Of a stretch of DNA of 64,000 bases, positions 24,796-32,503 are shown piece by piece. Origin of the DNA: Bacillota bacterium (GTDB lineage: Bacteria; Bacillota; Clostridia; Oscillospirales; Oscillospiraceae); NCBI GenBank assembly GCA_030529825.1, contig JAUMWD010000002.1, positions 149,742-213,741 of the forward strand. Reading direction: 5' to 3'. A program made the translations under genes and the position numbers. Numbering within the stretch: the first letter of the stretch is position 1; every line of letters starts with the position of its first letter. Below the pieces are notes generated by a model. It saw only the letters and a list, made by a program, of their open reading frames with translations. It was not told the origin of the DNA and ran no database searches.

Positions 24796-25773
24796 ATGAA
24801 TTATATTGTGGTCGATTTGGAATGGAATCAGGCAATGAGCTCCAAATCCTCCGTTTTTAACAAGCTGCCCATTAAGCTTCGGGGCGAAATAATAGAGATT
24901 GGCGCAGTTAAGCTCACTGATGATATGAAGCCTGCTGAAGAATTTACGGTTGATGTGAAGCCCGTATATTTTAAGCGCATGCACTACAAGGTCAAGAAGC
25001 TCACCGGCTTCGACAAGGAGCGTCTTGCTCTCGGTTTGAGCTTTCGTGATGCCTTTGAGCAGTTCCGCAGCTGGTGCGGCGAAAACCCTGTTTTCCTCAC
25101 CTGGGGCTGTGACGACAAGGGCATAATGGAGCAGAATATCATTATCCATGACTTGGACTGGGATTGGATAGGCGGCTGGATAAACCTCCAGCTTATATAC
25201 AATATGCAGACCGACGGAGACAAGAATCAGAAATCCCTTGCTACAGCTATGGAGCATTTCGGGATCGAGCAGACGCGTGTCGCCCATGATGCTCTCGGAG
25301 ATGCCTATAACACGGCGCTCGTGGCATCTCATCTCGATATGTATGCAGGTCTTGCACAATATGATGACGCAAGCCGCATCCTCGCAACGCCTAAACCCGG
25401 TAATCACGAGGGTGACGGTCCCGAGGCCATAGAGCACCTTGTCTTTAACGACTATGTCACCAAGGCTGACGCATTCGCAGATCCGAAGCTAACCACTATT
25501 CCCTGTCCCAAGTGCGGCGGAAGCACAGCTTTACAGCACTGGGTAAACCAGGGCGACCAGCGCTATATGAACATATACACCTGCGAAGTCTGCACCCCCT
25601 ATCTTGTACGGCTCAAATTCCGCAAGCACGACGACAATCTTTGGTCTGCAAATCGCCTCATTTATGAGGCAAATGACGAAATGCTTGATTTCTACCGAAC
25701 AAAGGCCGCCCTATCCCGCCGTCGCGGCCGCGGTCACACAGCAAAAAAGAACCGTCCTGCCAATAAGGAATAA
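24796..25773 (+). CDS. DEDDh 3'-5' exonuclease (DnaQ/KapD-like) with C-terminal zinc ribbon
   Basis: A 325-residue protein. The N-terminal exonuclease domain has MNYIVVDLEWNQ (Asp7, Glu9), TGFDKERLALG, an Asp in FLTWGCDDKGIM, and RVAHDALGDAYNTALV (His and Asp of the DEDDh set). Two CxxC pairs (PCPKCGG and CEVC) about 30 residues apart near residue 240-275 make a zinc ribbon, followed by a basic tail (RRRGRGHTAKKNRP). The family resembles KapD/sporulation inhibitor exonucleases. The ATG at 24796 begins the conserved core and has AAGG upstream; an in-frame ATG 12 codons earlier overlaps the -10 box and is unlikely. Confidence 0.85.
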   Translation: MNYIVVDLEWNQAMSSKSSVFNKLPIKLRGEIIEIGAVKLTDDMKPAEEFTVDVKPVYFKRMHYKVKKLTGFDKERLALGLSFRDAFEQFRSWCGENPVFLTWGCDDKGIMEQNIIIHDLDWDWIGGWINLQLIYNMQTDGDKNQKSLATAMEHFGIEQTRVAHDALGDAYNTALVASHLDMYAGLAQYDDASRILATPKPGNHEGDGPEAIEHLVFNDYVTKADAFADPKLTTIPCPKCGGSTALQHWVNQGDQRYMNIYTCEVCTPYLVRLKFRKHDDNLWSANRLIYEANDEMLDFYRTKAALSRRRGRGHTAKKNRPANKE

Positions 25774-25776
25774 AAT

Positions 25777-25810
25777 AAAAAAACCACCTGACTTTTCAGG
25801 TGGTTTTTTA
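25777..25810. terminator. Bidirectional terminator between exonuclease and HAD genes
   Basis: A 13-bp stem (AAAAACCACCTGA and its complement) with a 4-base loop and T runs on both sides between convergent genes. Confidence 0.9.
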
Positions 25811-25821
25811 TTTGTTCGCGC

Positions 25822-26628
25822 TTATTTATCAGCCTTGAGTATATCCGCAATCTCGGCTACATTATTAAGAACATAGTCAGGCTTGCGCTCCGCCGCGTTT
25901 ACATCGTCCATGCTGCTTTCACCGGAAAGCACGCAGACGGAAACGGCATCGGCATTCTGGGCAACTGCAATGTCGGTATAAAGTCTGTCGCCCACACAGC
26001 AGATATTGGCATTGGGAATACCTGTCTTTGCAGAAATAATATCCACCATATTGCGGTTGGGCTTACCGATAAATGTGGGCTTTACGCCGCTTGAGGCGGT
26101 GAGCAGTGCGCAGATGCTTCCGCAATCAGGCAAAACCTCATCCGCAGGCATGGGGCATACCCAATCAGGATTTGCGGCAACAAATGCTGCTCCGCAGCGG
26201 CGAAGATAATGTACTGCCTTGTCAAGCTTCTCGTATGTAAGTGTGGTGTCAAAGCCAACGCATACAACGCTTACGCTTTCATCATCGCCGAGCTTAACAC
26301 CGTAGCTCTCAAGCTCGCCCAAAAACGCCGGAGTTCCAACGGGATAAACGGTAGCACCGGGGTACTTATCGTTGAGATACATCGCCGTTGCCATACCGGA
26401 GGTAAACACATTTTCCATCTCGCACGGAAAACCTAACTTACGCAGTCTTGTAACATAGTCAACACCTGCACGGCTGGAATTATTGGTAAGATAAATATAC
26501 TCTCTGCCTGTATTTTTAATGGTGTGAATAAAATCAACTGCGCCGTCAAACACCTCATCGCCCAAATAGAGGGTGCCGTCCATATCTAAAAGGAAAAGTT
26601 TTGTTCCCAAAAGCTTATCTGTATTCAT
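25822..26628 (-). CDS. HAD-superfamily subfamily IIA phosphatase (NagD-like)
   Basis: A 268-residue cytoplasmic phosphatase. Motif I is LFLLDMDGTLYLG (nucleophile Asp15, Asp17), motif II is YLTNNSS, and motifs III/IV are IGKPN and CVGDRLYTDIAVAQNA. The IIA cap domain lies between motifs II and III. NagD-type enzymes hydrolyse small phosphate esters such as nucleotides or glycolytic phosphates; the substrate here is not evident. It is a single gene, convergent with the exonuclease and divergent from the GH2 gene. Confidence 0.9.
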   Translation of the reverse strand: MNTDKLLGTKLFLLDMDGTLYLGDEVFDGAVDFIHTIKNTGREYIYLTNNSSRAGVDYVTRLRKLGFPCEMENVFTSGMATAMYLNDKYPGATVYPVGTPAFLGELESYGVKLGDDESVSVVCVGFDTTLTYEKLDKAVHYLRRCGAAFVAANPDWVCPMPADEVLPDCGSICALLTASSGVKPTFIGKPNRNMVDIISAKTGIPNANICCVGDRLYTDIAVAQNADAVSVCVLSGESSMDDVNAAERKPDYVLNNVAEIADILKADK

Positions 26629-26758
26629 ATCTAAACTCCTAATACATTTTTACCCCATTATTATAACAATTCAGCCGTCTAAAATCAACTAAAAATGCGG
26701 TTTTCAAATCCTTCGACTTATGATAAACTGATTTCAGAGCGTTACAGGAGGTACAGGC

Positions 26759-29083
26759 ATGGATTATCCTTTCAATAACGATTGGCTTTTTACAGAGAAT
26801 TTTGACAGCGGTTTTGATGACGCAATCAGCGTAAGATTGCCCCATACCGCCAAAGAAATTCCTTACAATTACCTTGACTGTACTGCATATCAGATTGTTT
26901 GCGGGTACAAAAAGCTCTTCACCGTGGAGGAAGCATGGCGGGGCAAAAGGATTCTGCTGCGCTTTGACGGTGCCGCACACCAGGCGTCAGTCTACTGCAA
27001 CGGTATTCTTACCGCCTGCCACGCCTGCGGATACACCGCCTTCACAGCGGATATTACCGATTTTGTCATGTTCGGCGCTGAAAACGAAATCACCGTGCGT
27101 CTTGACACCCGGGAATCACTCAACATTCCACCCTTCGGCTTTGTTATCGATTACCTCTGCTACGGCGGCCTCTACCGTGAGGTAACTCTGCAGGTGCGGG
27201 AAGAGGGATATATCCGGGATGTGCTAATCGAAAACACCTCTTTGCGTGGAATTCATGTGAAAATAAATGCCGATTCAAATCCAAATGGGTATAGAATCCG
27301 AACCGATTTCATCAACGAAAGCGGCTCGGTAGTTGCCTTTGCCATCGGGAGCGAGTTTGACATCAGTTTTCCCGATGCGGAGCTTTGGACTCTCGAGAAA
27401 CCAAGCCTCATTACCGCTGTTACAAAGCTTGTTGACAAAGACAACAAAAACATATTTGACACAAAGTCAACTCGTTTCGGACTTCGTACAGCCAGATTTG
27501 AAGCAGACGGATTCTATCTGAACGGCGAAAGGCTCAAGCTCCGCGGTCTGAACCGTCACCAGAGCTATGCTTATGTGGGCTATGCAATGCCGGAATCCAT
27601 TCAACGACTTGATGCTGAAATTTTGAAAAACGAGCTTGGCGTAAACTATGTGAGAACCTCCCACTATCCCCAGTCACAGCATTTTCTTGATGCCTGCGAC
27701 GAATTAGGTCTGCTGGTATTTACCGAAATCCCCGGATGGCAGCATATCGGAGATAAAGCTTGGCAGCAGCAGGCAATCGAAAATACACGGGATATGGTCA
27801 CTCAATATATGCATCATCCCTCTATAATTCTGTGGGGTGTGCGAATTAATGAATCCCAGGATTGCGATGAGCTGTATAGGCAAACGAATAAAGTAGCACA
27901 CGAGCTTGACTCCTCACGCCAGACCAGCGGTGTCAGATATCTTGAAAAAAGTCATCTGTTGGAGGATGTATATGCCTTCAACGATTTTTCCCATGTGGGC
28001 AATAACGCAGGTCTCAAGAAAAAACTTTCGGTAACCTCCAAGGCAAGCAAGCCTTATATTGTTTCAGAGTGCAACGGTCATATGTTTCCTACCAAGCCCT
28101 ATGATGATGAAAAGCACAGATTGAACCACGCACTCCGCCACGCAAAGGTAATCGATGCCATGTACGCAGCAGATGATATCTGCGGCATTTCACCCTGGTG
28201 TATGTTTGACTATAACACCCACAAGGATTTCGGCAGCGGCGACGGAATATGCTATCACGGCGTTATGGATATGTTCCGCAATCCCAAGCTGGCGGCGACT
28301 ATATACACAAGTCAGAGTGACAATATTCCCTGCTGTGTTGTGTCCTCTTCCATGGACATCGGCGAACATCCTGCCGGTGACATCGGAAAGGTATATGTTT
28401 TCACTAACGCTGACAGCGTCAAGCTCTACAAAAATGACATTTTCGTGGGGGAATTCTACCCTGCCACTAACGAATTTCCCGCAATGCCCCACGCTCCCGT
28501 AATAATTGACGACTTCATCGGTGAAATGCTGCAAACTGTTGAAAACTATGACGCAGCCATGGCCGCCGATGTAAAGCTCATCCTAAATGCCATAGCGAAG
28601 CACGGTCCAAGCGGCTTATCACCGAAGCACTACGCAAAATTCGCAAAGCTCATGGTCTTAAAGGGCTTTAAAATCTCCGACGCACACAGGCTTTACGGAA
28701 AGTATGTTGGCAACTGGGGCAGCGAAGCAATCCGCTGGCGCTTTGATGCTGTAAAAAACGGGGAAATAATTAAGACAGTAACAAAAATGCCCTGTCAGAA
28801 GGCCGTTATCAAGGTTAAGGTAGACCATACAGAGCTTGTGGAAAAAGGGACTTACGATGCCGCAGCGGTAAGAATAAGCGCAGTTGATCCCAACGGCAGA
28901 CATCTTCCCTACTATCAGGAGCCCGTTATACTGCGAACAGCTGGAGAAATTGAGCTCATAGGCCCAAGCGTAATTTCCTTAAAGGGCGGCAGCGGCGGCA
29001 CCTATGTTAAGACCACGGGCAAAAGCGGCAGCGGAAAGCTGTATATTAACGACATTTGCATTGATTTTAACTGCAAAGCATGA
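26759..29083 (+). CDS. Glycoside hydrolase family 2 protein (beta-galactosidase-like)
   Basis: A 774-residue GH2 enzyme with a sugar-binding domain first (YGGLYREVTLQV near residue 140), then an Ig-like domain and a TIM barrel (GLNRHQSYAYVG, VRTSHYPQSQHFLDACDELG). The acid/base is Glu365 in RINESQD, and the likely nucleophile is Glu437 in IVSECNGH, which replaces the more usual SEYG-type sequence. The C-terminal about 250 residues include domains found in longer beta-galactosidases. There is no signal peptide, so the substrate is probably an imported glycoside; the exact sugar is unclear. GGAGGT precedes the ATG. No transporter or regulator is adjacent. Confidence 0.85.
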   Translation: MDYPFNNDWLFTENFDSGFDDAISVRLPHTAKEIPYNYLDCTAYQIVCGYKKLFTVEEAWRGKRILLRFDGAAHQASVYCNGILTACHACGYTAFTADITDFVMFGAENEITVRLDTRESLNIPPFGFVIDYLCYGGLYREVTLQVREEGYIRDVLIENTSLRGIHVKINADSNPNGYRIRTDFINESGSVVAFAIGSEFDISFPDAELWTLEKPSLITAVTKLVDKDNKNIFDTKSTRFGLRTARFEADGFYLNGERLKLRGLNRHQSYAYVGYAMPESIQRLDAEILKNELGVNYVRTSHYPQSQHFLDACDELGLLVFTEIPGWQHIGDKAWQQQAIENTRDMVTQYMHHPSIILWGVRINESQDCDELYRQTNKVAHELDSSRQTSGVRYLEKSHLLEDVYAFNDFSHVGNNAGLKKKLSVTSKASKPYIVSECNGHMFPTKPYDDEKHRLNHALRHAKVIDAMYAADDICGISPWCMFDYNTHKDFGSGDGICYHGVMDMFRNPKLAATIYTSQSDNIPCCVVSSSMDIGEHPAGDIGKVYVFTNADSVKLYKNDIFVGEFYPATNEFPAMPHAPVIIDDFIGEMLQTVENYDAAMAADVKLILNAIAKHGPSGLSPKHYAKFAKLMVLKGFKISDAHRLYGKYVGNWGSEAIRWRFDAVKNGEIIKTVTKMPCQKAVIKVKVDHTELVEKGTYDAAAVRISAVDPNGRHLPYYQEPVILRTAGEIELIGPSVISLKGGSGGTYVKTTGKSGSGKLYINDICIDFNCKA

Positions 29084-29120
29084 AAAAGACACCAAGTTCA
29101 CAGAACTTGGTGTCTTTTTT
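29084..29120. terminator. Terminator shared by GH2 gene and tRNA-Thr
   Basis: A 17-bp stem around AAAAAGACACCAAGTTC with a 4-base loop, T runs on both sides, immediately after the GH2 stop and 1 base from the CCA end of the convergent tRNA. Confidence 0.9.
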
Positions 29121-29121
29121 A

Positions 29122-29197
29122 TGGAGCTGGTAATGTGACTCGAACACACGACCTGCTGATTACGAATCAGCTGCTCTACCGACTGAGCTATACCAGC
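29122..29197 (-). tRNA. tRNA-Thr (anticodon CGT)
   Basis: A 76-base cloverleaf read from 29197 down: acceptor GCTGGTA/TACCAGC, D-arm AGCTCAGTCGGTAGAGC, anticodon stem GCTGA/TCAGC around TTCGTAA (anticodon CGT, reads ACG), T-arm with GTTCGAGTC, encoded CCA. Confidence 0.96.
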
Positions 29198-29209
29198 GAA
29201 AGCTTTTGT

Positions 29210-29238
29210 ATTTTAGCACAGAGGGATATTCTTGTCAA
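29210..29238 (-). promoter_or_regulatory. Promoter of tRNA-Thr
   Basis: On the minus strand TTGACA (29233-29238), a 17-base spacer and TAAAAT (29210-29215). Confidence 0.85.
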
Positions 29239-29541
29239 CGAAAACACGCGAATACAATTTGTAATCTGCACCTGTTTTGATGCACTTATTAAGGTTTTAC
29301 TTATCTAAAACATCACTGTAAAACAATGCTTTTTAGGGAATCAATTCGTAAAAAATCGGTTTGCATAATTATTTTTTGTAATATTTATGCAAATAGTTAT
29401 CAACATTTTCAACAGAGTTTTGAACATATATTTTTCCCTGTTGTATCAAGGGTTTCACCTAATTTTGACAAAATTCTACAAATCCGCAAGTTTAAAAAAG
29501 AAACAAATCGGAAACAAAATTTCATTAACATAACATCCGTA
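29239..29541. other. AT-rich intergenic stretch without a recognised feature
   Basis: About 300 bases between the tRNA-Thr promoter and the radC stop. The sequence is AT-rich with stop codons in all frames. I found one sequence close to a DnaA box (TTATCAACA near 29395) and no terminator-grade hairpin, so radC has no obvious terminator. Confidence 0.5.
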
Positions 29542-30246
29542 TTATATCATGCCATAGGCATTAAGGGAAATATACTTCTCTCCCGCTACAATAACATGGT
29601 CGCATAGGTTAACATCAATGACTTTAAGTGCATTTTTAATAGCCTGCGTGCATTGCTCATCCTCTGCAGAGGGTAAAAGCACACCGGAGGGATGATTATG
29701 TGATATTATTACACCTTTCGCCCTAAATTTAAGTGCAAGCTCACACAATGCCCGTATACTGATCTCCGTACCGTTTACTACTCCCTGGCTTATTTTCTGG
29801 CATGAGAGAATTCTCATTTTTTCGTCAAGCAGCATAGCAAAGGCACACTCATTCGTCTCATATGCAAACTTTGCGACTAAATACTTTCCTGCTTCCTCGC
29901 TGCTGCTGATTCTCTTGCTCTCAACGCTCTTACATTCAAGATATCTCTTATTCATCTGGGTAACGAGACTAATAAGGGTTGCCGTATGCTCACTTATGCC
30001 ATTTACCTGCATAAGCCCTTCCCTGCTTGCCTCAAGCACTGCCGCATATGAGCCGAAATAATTAATCAGCTCATGCGCAATCAAATTAGTGTCTTTTCTG
30101 GGGATGGCATAGAAAAGAAGCATCTCCAACACATTATGGTCGCTGAAGCCCATAAGGCCGGTTTCTGCAAAGCGCTGCTTCATTCTCTGCCTATGTCCGT
30201 TATGACAATCTTTGGATTCTACACCCTGTTTATCCTTAACTTCCAT
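29542..30246 (-). CDS. radC: RadC family JAB-domain protein
   Basis: A 234-residue protein with the N-terminal helix-hairpin-helix region (LEMLLFYAIPRKDTNLIAHEL) and a C-terminal JAB/MPN metalloprotease-like domain with GVIISHNHPSGVLLPSAED (His-x-His-Pro and Asp ligands). RadC was once linked to DNA repair; its true role is unresolved. It lies 8 bases downstream of tsaD and appears to end the polA-to-radC run of genes. Confidence 0.92.
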   Translation of the reverse strand: MEVKDKQGVESKDCHNGHRQRMKQRFAETGLMGFSDHNVLEMLLFYAIPRKDTNLIAHELINYFGSYAAVLEASREGLMQVNGISEHTATLISLVTQMNKRYLECKSVESKRISSSEEAGKYLVAKFAYETNECAFAMLLDEKMRILSCQKISQGVVNGTEISIRALCELALKFRAKGVIISHNHPSGVLLPSAEDEQCTQAIKNALKVIDVNLCDHVIVAGEKYISLNAYGMI

Positions 30247-30254
30247 TACTCTCT

Positions 30255-31256
30255 TTAAAGCTCCATGTTTGCATATGCATTCAGGTCACTGCCTGCCGTG
30301 TTGCCGGCGAGATACTCAAAATATCCCTGGCATCCAATCATTGCCGCATTATCTCCACACAGCTTGAGAGGCGGTACATACAGCTCATAGCCTTCCTTCT
30401 CCGCCGCAGCCTTAAAATCAGCTCTGATACGGGAGTTTGCCGCAACACCGCCTGCAATGGCGATTTTCTTATAGCCAAGCTCTTTTGCCGCCATCATTGT
30501 TCTCGGCACAAGAGTATCGCTGACTGCCGCTGTAAAGGAAGCCGCAAGAGATGCTCTGTCAAGCTCCTCACCCTTCTGCTCCGCATTGTGGACAAGGTTA
30601 ATCACCGCGGTCTTAAGACCGGAAAAGCTCATATCATAGGGCGCGCCGTCAATATTTGTTCTGGGCAGCTTATATTTTTTATCGTCTCCACCCTGGGAAA
30701 GCATATCAATGGGTTTGCCGCCGGGATAAGGCAGGCCCAGTACACGGGCGGTCTTATCAAAGCATTCTCCTGCCGCATCGTCCCGTGTAGCACCGATTAT
30801 TTTCAGCTCCGTATAGCTGCGTACATCAATTATCAGGGTATTACCGCCGGAAATTGCAAGGCAAAGGAAGGGCGGCTCCAGCTCGGGATAGGCAATATAG
30901 TTTGCCGCAACATGGCCCTTAATATGGTGAACGGGAATAAGAGGAACATCAAGGCTCAAGGCAACCGCCTTTGCAAAATTAAGTCCGACGAGCACCGTTC
31001 CGATAAGGCCGGGAGCATATGTAACCGCAACGGCATCTATTTCATCCCGTGACACGCCGGAAACATCAAGTGCTCTCTGGGCAAGACGGGAAATAACCTC
31101 CACATGGCTGCGGGAGGCAATTTCCGGGACAACACCGCCGTAAACAGCGTGCAAATCAGCCTGTGAAAAAATCTGATCGGTAATAACCTTTCGTCCGTCC
31201 TCCACAACCGCTACAGCAGTTTCATCGCAGGAGGATTCAAAAGCAAGAATTTTCAT
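30255..31256 (-). CDS. tsaD: tRNA threonylcarbamoyladenosine (t6A37) transferase subunit TsaD
   Basis: A 333-residue ASKHA-fold enzyme that, with TsaB and TsaE, makes t6A at position 37 of ANN-decoding tRNAs. It begins with ILAFESSCDETAVAVVEDG; the metal histidines are in VPVHHIKGHVAAN (near residues 110-115), and GGVAANSRIRADF closes the nucleotide site. It follows rimI by 10 bases. The usual partner gene tsaB is not in the neighbourhood. Confidence 0.96.
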   Translation of the reverse strand: MKILAFESSCDETAVAVVEDGRKVITDQIFSQADLHAVYGGVVPEIASRSHVEVISRLAQRALDVSGVSRDEIDAVAVTYAPGLIGTVLVGLNFAKAVALSLDVPLIPVHHIKGHVAANYIAYPELEPPFLCLAISGGNTLIIDVRSYTELKIIGATRDDAAGECFDKTARVLGLPYPGGKPIDMLSQGGDDKKYKLPRTNIDGAPYDMSFSGLKTAVINLVHNAEQKGEELDRASLAASFTAAVSDTLVPRTMMAAKELGYKKIAIAGGVAANSRIRADFKAAAEKEGYELYVPPLKLCGDNAAMIGCQGYFEYLAGNTAGSDLNAYANMEL

Positions 31257-31266
31257 AAAATATACC

Positions 31267-31713
31267 TCATTTCAGGTAGCTTGTCATAAGTATAGCATCT
31301 TCAGTGGGCAGAGTGTAGTAGTTTTTTCGTCTGCCGACATCTGTAAAGCCATGTTTTTTATAAAGTGCTCTGGCAGCCCCGTTGCTCGCTCTTACCTCAA
31401 GAGTCATAAAACAGAGTCCGAGCTTTTCGGAAACGGCTTCAAGCTCGTTTATGAGTCTATCGGCTACGCCTATCCGTCTATACTCTTCGGCTACTGCGAC
31501 ATTTGAAATATATCCCTCATCAAGGACATACATCATGCCCACATAGCCCATCACATTGCCGCATTCACTTTCCGCAATAATAAAAACATGGCTGTCATCC
31601 GGCATCTGCGAAAGCAGCTGTTCTCTTGTAAAGGGTACGGAAAAGCAGCGTTTTTCAATATCCAAAATCTGTTCAAGATGCCGGGATTCGGCGTTTACGA
31701 TACTGTATTGCAT
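31267..31713 (-). CDS. rimI: Ribosomal-protein-alanine N-acetyltransferase RimI
   Basis: A 148-residue GNAT acetyltransferase. The acetyl-CoA site is VAEEYRRIGVADRLINEL (motif A, about residues 77-94), and the family signature FMTLEVRASNGAARALYKKHGF follows it. Position next to tsaD supports RimI over other GNAT proteins. It starts one base after the stop of the upstream zincin-fusion gene, so the two are translationally linked. Confidence 0.92.
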   Translation of the reverse strand: MQYSIVNAESRHLEQILDIEKRCFSVPFTREQLLSQMPDDSHVFIIAESECGNVMGYVGMMYVLDEGYISNVAVAEEYRRIGVADRLINELEAVSEKLGLCFMTLEVRASNGAARALYKKHGFTDVGRRKNYYTLPTEDAILMTSYLK

Positions 31714-31714
31714 A

Positions 31715-32503
31715 TCAGTCCTCTAAATTAAGCTCGTCAATTACCGTCAAAGCAGCATCCTGCAGCCTTGTCATGCACTTTTTCCAGCCAATAGCAAGTA
31801 TCGGCGGCTCAATATCATCACCTGCAAGGCACATTATCTTGTCGTCGAGGTTTTGGTAACGCTGTGACAGAAGCTCGGCCTGCCCCATGGTCATGCAAAG
31901 TGCCACATCGTATTGCTCGAGCAGCTCACGGCTTACACATAAGGGTTTAATATGTGAAATATCAATCCCAAGAGCTTCACAGGCCTTTACAGCCTTTGGA
32001 TTAAGCTCCGCCGCGGCATTCCCTGCCGCCCCGGCCGCTGTGGAAACCTCTGACGCGCAGCCGATCTTATTGCAGTCAAAAACCACTTTTGCGGCAGGTG
32101 CAAGGGCAGAACAATCATCATCCACAAACAGAATGCTGTGTACATCAATACCGTTAAAACCGTACAGCTCCGCCTGACGCTCATCCCAGCGTTCAAGGCT
32201 TCTGTCCCCTGCCATGCTTTCCACATGATGAGTCAGCTCGTGGTGCAAGGTCTTTTTAAGGCGCTCTCTAAAGAGTTCATCATCCATTTCGCCGTAGAGC
32301 TCAAGATAAGAGCCATAATATAGCTCAATATGTCTGCCAAGAGCATTTACAAAATAGGTGCCGAGCGTCACCGTGCCGTCATCTGTGACATGGGCATCCT
32401 CCATGAGCAGGACTCCGCCATTGAGCTCCTTGAATATGCCCTCGGGCAGTTCATCTATAAGTTCACCTAAAACCTCTAACGCTTCTTCATAGTTCAGCAT
32501 CAA
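31715..32503 (-). CDS. Zincin-like metallopeptidase fused to an inactive LMW-phosphatase-like domain
   Basis: 262 residues in two parts. Residues 1 to about 118 match the small zincin family (PF06262 type): LNGGVLLMEDAH, IELYYGSYLELYG and the zinc motif HELTH at 88-92. From about residue 122 the sequence follows a low-molecular-weight protein tyrosine phosphatase: SILFV, then AAGAAGNAA, EALGIDISHIKPLCVSREL and YDVALCMTMGQAELL. The phosphatase loop is destroyed: the usual C-x-G-N-x-C-R-S is here DDDCSALA, with no nucleophilic Cys or Arg at the expected places. The C-terminal half is therefore probably a binding domain. Its start overlaps polA by 4 bases. The function of the fusion is unknown. 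Confidence 0.8.
   Translation of the reverse strand: MMLNYEEALEVLGELIDELPEGIFKELNGGVLLMEDAHVTDDGTVTLGTYFVNALGRHIELYYGSYLELYGEMDDELFRERLKKTLHHELTHHVESMAGDRSLERWDERQAELYGFNGIDVHSILFVDDDCSALAPAAKVVFDCNKIGCASEVSTAAGAAGNAAAELNPKAVKACEALGIDISHIKPLCVSRELLEQYDVALCMTMGQAELLSQRYQNLDDKIMCLAGDDIEPPILAIGWKKCMTRLQDAALTVIDELNLED

Noticed and set aside
29390..29405. DnaA box near TTATCAACA, as part of a replication origin
   Set aside because: Only one imperfect box is present, with no dnaA, dnaN or box cluster nearby.
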